Source: Siphonodentalium dalli
Lineage: Eukaryota; Mollusca; Scaphopoda; Gadilida; Siphonodentaliidae
NCBI GenBank assembly: GCA_032622095.1
Contig: CP136069.1
Coordinates: forward strand, 181,773,122-181,837,121
Length of the DNA: 64,000 nucleotides
Direction: 5' to 3'
Shown here in pieces: positions 12,636 through 24,515 of the stretch; position 1 is the stretch's first letter; each line of letters starts with the position of its first letter. A program made the position numbers and the translations under genes. Below the pieces are notes generated by a model, which saw only the letters and a list, made by a program, of their open reading frames with translations, ran no database searches and was not told the origin of the DNA.

Positions 12636-15600
12636 TCTATTATATATTTTGGAAGATCTGTGTGTGTGTGTGTCTGTAATCGATGGACTCGAAAATGGCC
12701 CAGCCGATTTTGATGAAACTTGGTATGTGGGGGTATTTTCGGGTCAGGACTAACATAGGCCTATTAATTTGTCCGTGCGAGGTCAACTTTTCACGTGCCG
12801 AGGTCAAATCTGTTTTTACGCCGTTTTGCGCTAATATATTTCAGTTCGGTGCTTACAAATCGATTCGAAACAGCGCGAATAATAACATGCCAGTCATAAT
12901 AATGACACTATGAGAATCTTTCGTGTTTCCTCTTTCCAACGATATATAATATGTATGTATCCGTTTTAGTTATCTGCCTCAATTATTAAGAAGAAGTGGT
13001 ACGATCTTCTATCAGGGTAAAAACAATGCGTAACTTCTATGACGTCGTTAGAGGTCATAAAGTTAGAACACGTTAACTCTTACCCGGCCGATGCATTTGA
13101 CTGTTTCAGACGTCTTGGCTATATCTCGGGCACCGATGGTAATTTATCTTTACGTTGAAACTTGAGGCGCGTTTATATACTTGAGTGGAAATCAAATCGG
13201 GTTAAACTGGCGGATTTTTACGGACGAAATTTGATGCATAGGGTATCTCGGTATCCGCTGGGCCGATTTCCCGGTATCCGCTGGGCCGATTTCCACCATT
13301 TTTGGGGTGTTGGTCCACCTGACCTTGACCTTCAAAATGGTCAATTCAATGTCAAATCGGGTAAAACCGGATGGATTTCGACGGGTACTTTTGTCGGGTA
13401 CTTTTGTTCGGGCACTGTGTTTTGGACGGGTCAAATCGTGACCCCACTTGACCTTGGTCTTCAAAATAGACAATTCAAGGTCAAAGCCCGGACGAAGTCG
13501 GGTCACCTTCTAGTCTATTATATATTTTGGAAGATCTGTGTGTGTGTGTGTGTCTGTAATCGATGGACTCGAAAATGGCCCAGCCGATTTCGATGAAACT
13601 TGGTATGTGGGGGTATTTTCGGGTCAGGACTAACATAGGCCTATTAATTTGTCCGTGCGAGGTCAACTTTTCACGTGCCGAGGTCAAATCTGTTTTTACG
13701 CCGTTTTGCGCTAATATATTTCAGTTCGGTGCTTACAAATCGATTCGAAACAGCGCGAATAATAACATGCCAGTCATAATAATGACACAATGAGAATCTT
13801 TCGTGTTTCCTCTTTCCAACGATATATAATATGTATGTATCCGTTTTAGTTATCTGCCTCAATTATTAAGAAGAAGTGGTACGATCTTCTATCAGGGTAA
13901 AAACAATGCGTAACTTCTATGACGTCGTTAGAGGTCATAAAGTTAGATCACGTTAACTCTTAACAGACCGATGCATTTGACTGTTTCAGACGTCTTGGCG
14001 ATATCTCGGGCACCGATGGTAATTTATCTTTACGTTGAAACTTGATAATTAATGAGCGTGTGTATATGAGGCGCGTTTATATACTTGAGTGGAAATCAAA
14101 TCGGGTTAAACTGGCGGATTTTTACGGACGAAATTTGATGCATAGGGTATCTCGGTATCCGCTGGGCCGATTTCCCGGTATCCGCTGGGCCGATTTCCAC
14201 CATTTTTGGGGTGTTGGTGTTTGACCCCACCTGACCTTGACCTTCAAAATGGTCAATTCAAGGTCAAATCAGGTAAAACCGGATGGATTTCGACGGGTAC
14301 TTTTGTCGGGTACTTTTGTTCGGGCACTGTGTTTTGGACGGGTCAAATCGTTACCCCACTTGACCTTGGCCTTCAAAATAGACAATTCAATGTCAAAGCC
14401 CGGACGAAGTCGGGTCACCTTCTAGTCTATTATATATTTTGGAAGATCTGTTTGTGTGTGTGTTTGTGTGTAATCGATGGACTCGAAAATGGCCCAGCCG
14501 ATTTCGATGAAACTTGGTATGTGGGGGTATTTTCGGGTCAGGACTAACATAGGCCTATTAATTTGTCCGTGCGAGGTCAACTTTTCACGTGCCGAGGTCA
14601 AATCTGTTTTTACGCCGTTTTGCGTTAATATATTTCAGTTCGGTGCTTACAAATCGATTCGAAACAGCGCGAATAATAACATGCCAGTCATAATAATGAC
14701 ACCATGAGAATCTTTCGTGTTTCCTCTTTCCAACGATATATAATATGTATGTATCCGTTTTAGTTATCTGCCTCAATTATTAAGAAGAAGTGATACGATC
14801 TTCTATCAGGGTAAAAACAATGCGTAACTTCTATGACGTCGTTAGAGGTCATAAAGTTAGATCACGTTAACTCTTAACAGGCCGGTGCATTTGACTGTTT
14901 CAGACGTCTTGGCGATATCTCGGGCACCGATGGTAATTTATCTTTACGTTGAAACTTGATAATTAATGAGCGTGTGTATATGAGGCGCGTTTTCAAATCG
15001 GGTTAAACTGGCGGATTTTTACAGACGAAATTTGATGCATAGGGTATCTCGGTATCCGCTGGGCCGATTTCCCGGTATCCGCTGGGCCGATTTCCACCAT
15101 TTTTGGGGTGTTGGTGTTTGACCCCACCTGACCTTGACCTTCAAAATGGTCAATTCAAGGTCAAATCGGGTAAAACCGGATGGATTTCGACGGGTACTTT
15201 TGTCGGGTACTTTTGTTCGGGCACTGTGTTTTGGACGGGTCAAATCGTGACCCCACTTGACCTTGGCCTTCAAAATAGACAATTCAATGTCAAAGCCCGG
15301 ACGAAGTCGGGTCACCTTCTAGTCTATTATATATTTTGGAAGATCTGTTTGTGTGTGTGTTTGTGTGTAATCGATGGACTCGAAAATGGCCGAGCCGATT
15401 TCGATGAAACTTGGTATGTGGGGGTATTTTCGGGTCAGGACTAACATAGGCCTATTAATTTGTCCGTGCGAGGTCAACTTTTCACGTGCCGAGGTCAAAT
15501 CTGTTTTTACGCCGTTTTGCGTTAATATATTTCAGTTCGGTGCTTACAAATCGATTCGAAACAGCGCGAATAATAACATGCCAGTCATAATAATGACACT

Positions 15601-16219
15601 ATGAGAATCTTTCGTGTTTCCTCTTTCCAACGATATATAATATGTATGTATCCGTTTTAGTTATCTGCCTCAATTATTAAGAAGAAGTGATACGATATTC
15701 TATCAGGGTAAAAACAATGCGTAACTTCTATGACGTCGTTAGAGGTCATAAAGTTAGATCACGTTAACTCTTAACAGGCCGGTGCATTTGACTGTTTCAG
15801 ACGTCTTGGCGATATCTCGGGCACCGATGGTAATTTATCTTTACGTTGAAACTTGATAATTAATGAGCGTGTGTATATGAGGCGCGTTTTCAAATCGGGT
15901 TAAACTGGCGGATTTTTACGGACGAAATTTGATGCATAGGGTATCTCGGTATCCGCTGGACCGATTTCCCGGTATCCGCTGGGCCGATTTCCACCATTTT
16001 TGGGGTGTTGGTGTTTGACCCCACCTGACCTTGACCTTCAAAATGGTCAATTCAAGGTCAAATCGGGTAAAACCGGATGGATTTCGACGGGTACTTTTGT
16101 CGGGTACTTTTGTTCGGGCACTGTGTTTTGGACGGGACAAATCGTGACCCCACTTGACCTTGGCCTTCAAAATAGACAATTCAAGGTCAAAGAACGGACG
16201 AAGTCGGGTCACCTTCTAG
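12636..16219 (+). mobile_element. Four-unit head-to-tail Helitron-like array, family 2
   Basis: Units 12636-13513, 13514-14425, 14426-15322 and 15323-16219 each start TCTATTATATATTTTGGAAG. Each ends with hairpin GCCCGGACGAAGTCGGG (the last reads GAACGGACGAAGTCGGG), TCACCTT and CTAG, with no bases between units. The host base before the array is A (12635) and the base after is T (16220), the A-T target typical of Helitrons. The host repeat copies at 9790-9850 and 12240-12330 give the empty site (...CTCCTATATAT...). No Rep/helicase is encoded. ORFs repeated in each unit are shadows. Confidence 0.85.
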
Positions 16220-16400
16220 TATACATATATATAGATACCTTAAAATGTGAATATAGTGTCCTAAGTGCGACGTCGGAATACAGCGGCCATTCGAGCTTCC
16301 TTTTATGGGGTTGCTTCGGTGGCCGTGTGGTATTGACGTCGGACTTTGAGTCGCAAGGCGCGCTCGCCGTCGGGCCGGGGTTCGTATCCCACCCAATCCA
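16220..16400 (+). repeat. tRNA-derived SINE-like repeat, copy 3 (3' part)
   Basis: This continues the copy interrupted at 12635. From ATACCTTAAAATG it follows copies 1 and 2 through the tRNA-like part. The B box reads GGTTCGTATCC (16379-16389), one base off consensus, so this copy is probably less able to recruit pol III. Confidence 0.6.
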
Positions 16401-17053
16401 ATTTTTTTTTAATTATTTGGATCACGCTGAATCCAATAAACAACTGAATTGAATTAATACATTTTATTTCATTAAAAGATTATTCTTTAATTAATTTCAT
16501 GCATTTGAATCTGAAACCAAAATTAAAGATGGATTATCTCTTTAAATAACAAATTTTAAATAGTTGCGTGGGTATAAAATAATATATATGAACTGAAGTC
16601 CTATGTCCGGAAAAGCTTCTATCAATTAATTTTGATTTAATTTCGAATATTAAATCGGGCCCATTTATGTTACTATTTTTAGAACCGACCATTCGGATGA
16701 GACCGGATTGCGATATAGAGCACTGGGCTGTTCCTACGGCTACGCAACGAATGTCAAATGTCACAGATTGGTTGTTTGTACTGTTTTGTTCCACAGATAT
16801 AAGCGATAATGAGTATAATTAACGTTTATTTGTGACAAAATTGCACAATATAATTTCTGGTCTCTGCTAACAGTAACCAATATTGTTCGTTAGCTGAACA
16901 AACACACCTTTTTAGACCAGAAAATATTCGAAATAAAATTAATATTAATCGATAGAAGCATTTCCGGACAGGAGTCTTCGATTCAGATCTAATATTTTAT
17001 ACCCCGGTAACTATATAATACATGTTTACAAAGAGATAATCCACCTTTAAATA

Positions 17054-17300
17054 CTAGCCTGCAAATTATAGTTAGACTAGACTCCTGATTTAATGAAAAA
17101 AATATTAATATTCAGTATTTATATGATATTGTATATCAATATTAATATTATTTGAATATAAATAACACGATGATTCTAGTTTCTGCATCATATATAGGCT
17201 AAAATAAACCAACGTCCGATAAATACTATTTAAAAGCGCAATATATCGTCACTGCTTGAGTTAAACCAGGAGTCTAGTCTAATTATAAGTTGCAGGCTAG
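17054..17300. mobile_element. 247-bp MITE with 42-bp TIRs, TA target
   Basis: The left end CTAGCCTGCAAATTATAGTT and the right end are inverse copies over about 40 bp with three or four mismatches. TA is present on both sides (17052-17053, 17301-17302). The interior is AT-rich without a gene. It lies near the centre of the long-TIR element, so it inserted after that one or is its original core. Confidence 0.55.
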
Positions 17301-20300
17301 TAATATTTAAATTTGGTTTCAAATTAAAATGTATGAAATTAATTAAAGAATTCACTTTTAATTAAAAAATTGTTTGTTGGATAAAAGCAAAACATTCAGC
17401 GTGATCCAAATAATTAAAGTCGCGAAAATACTATCTATACACATTTCGGACTCGATATAAACGGCAGTTACGCTACAACATCATCATAGTCAAATAACTT
17501 GCGAGATCACAGTTTTTATGAACCCAACTCTAAAATAGTTTTGGTATGTCGTGGTGTTCGTCAGTAAATTTTGACTGATTTTCACCAGAGAATAACGCAA
17601 CATTATTCTATCGAAAAGTAACGTTATATTCTTTTTTCTTGTGTTCCGGATTATCCCCCTTTTTCACATTGATAAAAGTTAAAATAAATATTTAAAACCT
17701 AGTTTTTATTGGTAAGATGATCATATATACGGTTAAAATACTTAGCTAAAAGTTGTGTTGCGTTGTGTGAATTTGGTGTTATCCCTCCTGTATTAGGGTC
17801 TTATACAGTGGAGATTTACCGATTCCAATCGAGTACCATTCGACTGTTTCTGGGGGTTTTAGCGAGGGAAGAACAGTAAACAAATAACAAAATATGATCT
17901 AGAAAGATAAAAAATGTGATGTACAATCGTAAACCATTCTCACAATTACCGCCAAGCAAACTGCGGGAAGAATAAAGCGCCACATTCACCGGTGGAGTAT
18001 TTATTATGTTTAGGGTTACCGAACTTGAAAATTGGGATAACTTTTCTGTACGGGATTCTCCTTATTGCGTCAACTTTGACATCTTTAAACAACACCATTA
18101 AACTCATGGTAGCATGGGGATGGTTATGTATAAGTGGCAATCGTCAAAAACCCAATTCCTACATGTATATAAATTTAGTGCCCCCTTCTCTCACCCCAAA
18201 CGGCACCAAATTGGTGTTTTTATTACACACGATTAGGTTCTGTGTATCAATGAGAAGAATATGTATCAATTTGGTGAAAATCGATGCTAAGAATAGGTTA
18301 TTATAATCAATGTTGGTGGCCCTCTCCGCCTCCGTGCACCCCTGACTCGAATGGCACTATAGTATGCAGATGATTATGTATAATTTTGGATGCAAATCGG
18401 CGACAAAAATAATTGTGGCCGCCCCTCCCGTTTGTTTTCTGCCACCGACACCAACAGCGTCACTTTATAACTTTTAACCGCATCTTTATCTTCCCCGTAA
18501 AAAGGCACCCCTGTTAGACCCATTTGGTGCTATCTGGATGGTTCCCCGTGAAGTTATATATAACACAGACAGACATTCGAAAACATAGGAACCACATGTG
18601 GCGTCTTTAACCTAAACGATTTGATTTGTCGTATCACTGGAGAAGAACGTATACGAAATTGGGGAAATCGGCGCTAAACATATTGTTATCAGTTTCTGGT
18701 GATCCTCCATTCCCTATCCATAACACAAGTGGTGCCCTGTTGACATCTTTAAACCACACAATTGAGACTCATTATGACGATGACTATATAAAATGTTGTC
18801 GGAAATCGGTGACTAAACACAATTCATGTAAAATTTAGTGCCCCCATCTCGCACACAAACTGAACTAATTTATCGTCTCTAAACTAAATACACCATTAGA
18901 TTCCTCATATCATGGAGAAGAATGTGTATCAATTTGGTGTAAATCGGCGTTAAAATATGTTTATAAATTGTGGTGCCGAATGCCGGCTGATACGGACCCT
19001 GGCTCTTACGGACCATGGCTGATACGGACCCTGGCTGATACGGACCACCGGCTGATACGGACCCTGGCTCTTATGGACCCCCGGCTTATACGGATCCTGG
19101 CTGATACGGACCTCAATTTTATTTATATTTTTAAATAAATTAAAATACTGGCAACATACATACTAAAATAACAAAAATGTGAATATAAGAGGCACAACAA
19201 AGGTGTAACAACGTTCCACCAGACGATTTATTATTTATACTGGGGCGTACAGCTTGGAGACAACCTGCTGGCAGTAATCCTCATTGACGATTAGTCTGTC
19301 CACAAGAACATCAACCTCCCGGTCGCCTCCCTCGTTTTCCTCTCCTATATATCGCCGACGCATCTTCCCTTCAGAAATCTGATTCAGATCACCACAGGAA
19401 TTATAAATGAAATTACAAAAATGGCAATTTATAATCAAATAGAAATAATACTGGAACATTCAGGTTCAATGCAGCCAATAACCTCCTGAAAAGCCGACTG
19501 ATATATCCACATGAAATACAGTTAGACATTGTGGAATTAAAAATGAATTATGCCAGTCAGGCAAGTTTGGAGTTTGGGATGATACGCGGGAAGATTTGAA
19601 AGGGTCGTCGGCCCTCTCATACAACCCACCTTTGAATGCTACAAGTCCGCTGAAGAGCGTTTGTAGGGTTTGCTTTAAAAGACAATCAAGCTTCCCAAGT
19701 GTCGCTAACTTCTCACGGGTTCTTGATGGGACGAGATTCACGTGAAACGATTCTGGTAGATACAAGATATGGGGACAATGCTTTGCTTCAAATCGAAGGA
19801 GAGTCATGTACCAACAACTCAATAACATATAGATTTTTAAATGTGTTACCATTTGGGCTTTTCCTTGTGACAAAGATAACACAATCATTCCTGAATATTT
19901 CATGCAGAAACTTATTTTCTTCGGATAGATAGGAAAAACCAGAGACCGCTACAATGACCAAATATATCAGGAACACTTAGCCAGATATTGTATCGATACT
20001 GACAGCGTCTGGGTTTTTTTCTTCTATTAGATGGATCAGCTTTCAACGTCATGTTTATCAGGTGTAAAGTAACACTATTTAATATTGAATTACACATAAG
20101 AGCGTTATACCAAATCCCCCTATAGTGTCTTCGTTTCTTTTCTTTTGAATTGAATACGCATGCGAATATTTAGGTACTACCAGTTGAATTGCAGTCGGGA
20201 AGCATCCATTGATCGACACAACATTCATTTTGACATATAGCGTTACTTTACGTCCCATCCTAGTGACTTCTGAATAATAATGTTTCCAGTACAACCTACA

Positions 20301-20647
20301 TTTTAACTAGTATCGGCAATTCCAGACGGAGAATGAAATTTGTGATAAAAAAATGAAAGCTCTCATATTGACTAAACAGTTTGACGATCTGATAGTTATA
20401 GTATTCAAGTTTGTTAACACACTTGCGCTACTAAAATATATGACCAAAGTGGCTTAATAATAAATGAGCAAATAATAAAAATTATTATTAAAGATTGTCT
20501 GTACTATTTAAGTATTTAAAGGTACTCAATCCGATCAGCCGGTCCCCATATAATAAAGTTACAATAACAACAACTATTGGAGCTTCCGAACAGTACAGCA
20601 ATGTACACAATTGAGAAGTCACATCGGACGTGTGTAAAACCACCTAA

Positions 20648-21243
20648 TACGCACAAGCTTGACTACCAAAAGATAACATATCGGGGTTCACGATATGATG
20701 GCTATTGGCATACAATCGCGACCACGGGAGGCACGCGTGCTTTCGATTGAATATCATATTTAATCTGAAGGGTAATAACTCTATAAAGAATTTTTTTGAC
20801 GAAATGACGGCGATTTGTATGAGAAATTGAAACACCACAATAGATCAACTCTGGAGAAATATAAGTCAAATTCTTCCCTTGGGTGGGTGGGCTTGGGGGA
20901 GGTTTGGCATAATTTCATATTTCTATATTTCGTTCTATATTGCTCCCTATTTCGCTATTTCGTTGTATGTTCCTATTTAGATTTTTCGTTCTATTTCGCT
21001 ATTTCGCTAGTTCGCTGTATTTTCCTATTTCGATTTTCGATGTATTTTCCTACATGTATTTCGTTTTATTTTATATTTCGATATTTCGCTATATTTGACA
21101 TATTATGCGATATGGTATTATATGATACCCAACATTCTGATATTCAATCGAACATCACGTGCCTCCCGTGGTCGCGATTGTATACCAAGAGCCATCATAT
21201 CGTGGACCCCGATATGTTATCTTTTGGTAGTCAATCGTGTGCG
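20648..21243. repeat. Inverted duplication of about 105 bp inside the 3.96-kb element
   Basis: The word CGTGCCTCCCGTGGTCGCGA and about 80 following bases are found on the plus strand at 21159-21243 and on the minus strand at 20725-20648. Both copies translate to a similar peptide (CLPWSRLY.KSHHIV.PDMLSFGSQ). The recurrence in two orientations suggests a piece of a former coding exon was duplicated, but I do not recognise the protein. Confidence 0.6.
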
Positions 21244-21560
21244 TATTGCCTGGTAAAACATATTCAGTCTCTTCCTTCGCGCACACCGGCTGCTATTTCG
21301 CTGAGTTTTCTTTGTCTCCTGCCACTTGAGAGGAAAATATGTTTGAAGAAACGTGCATTTCAATCCAATTTAATTCACATACCACAGGATCGTCAGACAC
21401 CGCTCCGAATGTTCCTACTGAAATTATTCCAACTTACGCTGTTCGATCGCAGTACTACAGGCTTCGTACCAGACACCATTGAAACATTGCAATAATATGG
21501 CCTTTATTCTTACCTCGACTCATTCGTGAAAAATGGTACTTTTCCCTCAAAGTCTTCATG

Positions 21561-21952
21561 GAAAACGATATTTCAGCATGCAGTTTGGCAAAACAGTTGT
21601 CGGCTTCAGTTTCGGGGGATGGTAGCCTAGATGCTAGATACACAACAACCTTTCAACAAGTTGGCGCATATGGTCTCTACTGCGGAAATACCTTATGTAT
21701 GGCGAACAATTGAAGAATCTTGCACTGCTGCTAAACAAAACTTCGTATGTAAATAATACAGTGTGTCATGCTTATTTTAAAAACTATGACAATGAGCTCT
21801 TTCGTGCGATGCGTTATTGTATATCAGACCACATGGTAAACCTTCGGAATAGCTACTTGGACCACATACTGATTAAATATGGAGTGACAACATACCTCTA
21901 CCTTGACGCGATTGATGACTCCATCCTATGTGCCTTCCTCCTTGGGACTTAG
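21561..21952 (+). pseudogene. Possible decayed coding region of unknown family
   Basis: Two consecutive frames look coding-like. The stretch from 21561 to about 21713 has no stop in one frame. The ORF 21695-21952 (85 codons, with NLALLLNKTSYVNN and DHMVNLRNSYLDHILIKYG) continues in another, suggesting one frameshift. It lies inside the 3.96-kb TIR element, so it could be a remnant of its transposase or of captured cargo. No motif allows a family name. Confidence 0.25.
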
Positions 21953-23849
21953 GTCATGACGGCTCCCGACGTGGTAATTCAAGACATGGACCACATTATT
22001 CTTGACTCATCCTCCTACCTGTTCATCATGTCACTTCATGTGTCGTTGCATACTCGGAAAATCAAAACGATCTTAACTCATAAAACACTTCCTTGTGTAT
22101 ACCTATAAGTTTTTGTGACAATCATGTATATATGATAACCATTTCATAAATATTCTTCTCCACATTGGAGGCATGCAATACATATATATATATACCAGTT
22201 GTATTTTTATAAACATGTTTTCACAACAAATCAAACTCTGTCCATTCATGATGCTGATCACGAATGACTGACCATTCATCACGGCGTGTCTGTTTATACA
22301 ATGATATAAAGAGATCATGCACACGCGCGTGTTTATACAACGATAGGATTACCGATCAGGCATGCTTTGTTATGAATTATAAATTGTTAATTAAATACTT
22401 GTTATTTTTGAATAAGCGACGTCATTAGGACCCCACACATTGTTAAGATCACAAGCGACTTGCATTGCGTTGTGCTATTATCGTGTGTCCGCGTGACACT
22501 GCATTCACACGCGAATATTGAATTGCGTACTGCATGTTCCCAAGGATCTTGACTAGAAAATGTTTGGAAATTATTCTTGACGGTATTTAGTCATACCGCG
22601 GTATTTCATTTAATACCGTAGTCGGTATTGTGATGGTGGATACCGTGAAGCCCTAACATGCACACGATACAATAAATGTTTTCTAAGTCAGAACATCACT
22701 GAAATGATCACAGTTATACCTTGTGATAAGACAATCATAAGTATATGTTAAATTTGAATTAATAAATATACTTTAGAACTGGAAAGTAAAAATTCAAGCA
22801 AGAATTTGGAAAAGTAAAATATAATCAAAATTGCATATTTTAATTGAGGTCCGTATGAGCCGGGGTCCATAAGAGCCAGGGTCCGTATCAGCCGGTGGTC
22901 CATATGAACCAGGGTCCGTATCAGCCGCATACCGTGGTGCCCCTCTCCCCATTCCATGCACCCCTGACTCGAATTACGCCACTTTTGTTTACAGCTTTAA
23001 GCCATAAATTAGACTTCTGATATCATGAAGATGATTATGAATAAGTTTGATGGTAATTTGCGGCTAAACAATTTCATATTAGATTTAATACCACCTCTCT
23101 CTCTCTCTCATCCAATATGCACACATTTGACATCTTTAAATCACACGATTAGATTCTTATATCACGGAGAAGAACCTTTATCCATTTGGTGGAAATCGGC
23201 GTTAAATATATTTTGTTTATATAAATTTTAGAGTCCCTCTCCCGGGCCCCTCCATGCACCCTGGCTCGAACTTTCGATATCGTTATACCACACCATTAGA
23301 TTATTAGATTCCTGTTATCATGGAAATGAGTAGGTAAAAGATTGGTGGCAATCGAGACTAAACAAATTATTATCACATTCAGTGCCCCCCATCTCTCACA
23401 CAAACGGCACAAATATGTCGTCTTTAAATCACACGATTAGAATTTTCATATCATATAGAAGAATGTGTATCAATTTGGTGGAAATCGGCGCTAGATTGCA
23501 TGTGGTGCACCTCATCCCTTAAACGCACCCCTGACTCGAACGATGCCACTCTTGACAAATTTAAGCCACACCATTGGACTCATGATAGCATGGACACGAA
23601 TATGTATCAGTTTTGTGGTAATCTGCTACTAGATATATTCTTATAAAATTTAGTGTCCCCAATCACTCACCAAAACGGCACACATTAAATGTTTGGCGTC
23701 TTTAAATCACATGATTCTTCGTATCATGGCACATAATATGTATCAATTTGGTGGAAATCGGCGCTAAATATTTATATCAATTTTGGTGCCCCTCTCCCCT
23801 TTGGTGAACCCCTCACTAGAACGTCGCCACTTTTGACATACACCTTTAA

Positions 23850-24239
23850 CCCTTTACCCAACAGAACGGCCCTGTGCCAATGCATTCTCTTATATATGCG
23901 AGTCGACCATAGGTCGCCTCGCATATATAAGAGAATGCATTGGCTTAACACATTAAAAATTATAAAATTGTTAAAGAATGTAAGAAAAAATGGTAAAAAG
24001 TGTTAAAAACAGATTTTTTAGGCCAATGCATTCTCTTATATATGCGAGGCGACCTATGGTCGACTCGCATATATAAGAGAATGCATTGGCACAGGGCATA
24101 ACTGTAACCATCACAATGTGGTCAAGGAGCCGGTTCCAATGATATCCATATTTGTATGGTTCTATTGAGACAGACCGAAGATATTTTAGGCTGTTGAAGC
24201 TTTATTTGGCCGGTTTTGGCCGGTTTGTTGGGTAAAGGG
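23850..24239. mobile_element. TTAA-flanked palindromic MITE, copy 1 (piggyBac-like ends)
   Basis: It begins CCCTTTACCCAACA, ends in the inverse, and is bounded by TTAA on both sides (23846-23849, 24240-24243). TTAA duplication with CCC/GGG ends is the piggyBac signature. Excision leaves ACACCTTTAAACCAAATCATTAGA, which matches the host repeat. The core holds two 67-nt hairpins (23877-23943, 24023-24089) that are reverse complements of each other. It encodes no transposase. Confidence 0.85.
23877..23943. repeat. 67-nt near-perfect hairpin (CCAATGCATTCTC...)
   Basis: A 26-bp arm beginning CCAATGCATTCTCTTATATA is followed by one T/C mismatch, five more pairs (CGACC/GGTCG) and an ATA loop. A second copy in inverse orientation lies at 24023-24089. 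The same hairpin occurs at 51164-51230, 51312-51378, 54070-54136, 54346-54379 (shortened), 61582-61648 and 61868-61934. Confidence 0.9.
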
Positions 24240-24365
24240 TTAAACCAAATCATTAGATCATCCTATGACGGAGAAGAATGAGTCTCAGTTTGGTGGAAAT
24301 CGGCTCTAAAATAAGTGTGTGCACTGTGGTATGACCGTGTCCCTCCCCTTCAGTGCAGCCCTGAC

Positions 24366-24515
24366 TATATAATCACCACCCTCTTCATCCTCATCCTCAT
24401 CATTATCACTACCACCGTCATCATCATAAACATAATCATTATCATCAGCATCATAGTCATCATCATAATCATCATCGTCATGATGTCATCGCCATATCAT
24501 CATCATCACCAGAAG
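24366..24515. repeat. TCA/ATC-rich microsatellite
   Basis: An imperfect trinucleotide tract (CATCATCATAATCATCATCG-type words) lies just after the dimeric repeat. The ORF running through it (24315-24629) is compositional and not a gene. Confidence 0.75.

Larger units (their letters stand above)
12038..16407 (+). mobile_element. Composite tRNA-related retroposon inserted in the long TIR
   Basis: It is flanked by TTTAATTATTTG at 12026-12037 and again at 16408-16419, a 12-bp target duplication that interrupts the left TIR. The uninterrupted right TIR supplies the empty site. Inside are an inverted partial copy (12038-12180), a full tRNA-derived repeat (12180-12520) and another copy (12500-12635 plus 16220-16400). 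The last copy is itself split by the Helitron array. A T-run precedes the right duplication. The long direct repeat suggests retroposition. Confidence 0.7.
11358..18068. mobile_element. Long-TIR DNA transposon (MULE-like?), with nested insertions
   Basis: The left end GCAATAAGGAGAATCCCGTA (11358) is matched in inverse at 18068. The arms stay alignable for roughly 700-800 bp (11358-12037 plus about 16420-16560, against 17310-18068). It is flanked by GTCACCTTT (11349-11357) and GTCAACTTT (18069-18077), a 9-bp duplication with one mismatch. Removing the element restores the host repeat word GCCACTTTTGACATC. Long TIRs and 9-bp duplications fit Mutator-like elements, but no transposase is present. 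Without nested insertions it would be only about 2.1 kb, so it is non-autonomous. Confidence 0.7.
18978..22933. mobile_element. About 3.96-kb TIR element with subterminal repeats
   Basis: The ends are GAATGCCGGCTGATACGG and, inverted, GGTATGCGGCTGATACGG. GTGGTGCC flanks both sides (18970-18977, 22934-22941), an 8-bp duplication like that of hAT elements. Just inside each end lie clustered copies of GGCTGATACGGACCCT and GGCTCTTACGGACC (18981-19111; inverted at 22845-22928), which look like transposase-binding subterminal repeats. The interior has only broken ORFs; I cannot recognise a transposase. An internal inverted repeat lies at 20648-20755 against 21139-21243. Confidence 0.65.
10970..24350. 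repeat. Dimeric degenerate repeat, split by nested insertions
   Basis: Non-contiguous segments at about 10970-11357, 18069-18977, 22934-23849 and 24240-24350 share two alternating blocks. One reads like ATGTGTATCAATTTGGTGG...AATCGGCG, the other like TGACTCGAACGGCGCCACTTTTGACATC...ACACCATTAGA. The repeat period is about 280-290 bp (for example 23170, 23457, 23735). A second copy lies at 62500-63850. The unit is strongly diverged, so it is older than the elements inserted into it. Confidence 0.7.

Noticed and set aside
12683-15604. Recurring 76-, 104- and 113-codon ORFs in the family-2 array
   Set aside because: They repeat once per Helitron unit on both strands and show no Rep or helicase motif.
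20815-21495. 226-codon ORF on the plus strand
   Set aside because: Its first half is low-complexity TTTCG/TATTTC repeat and its second half overlaps an inverted duplication. Not a credible intact gene, though it may include a decayed coding piece.
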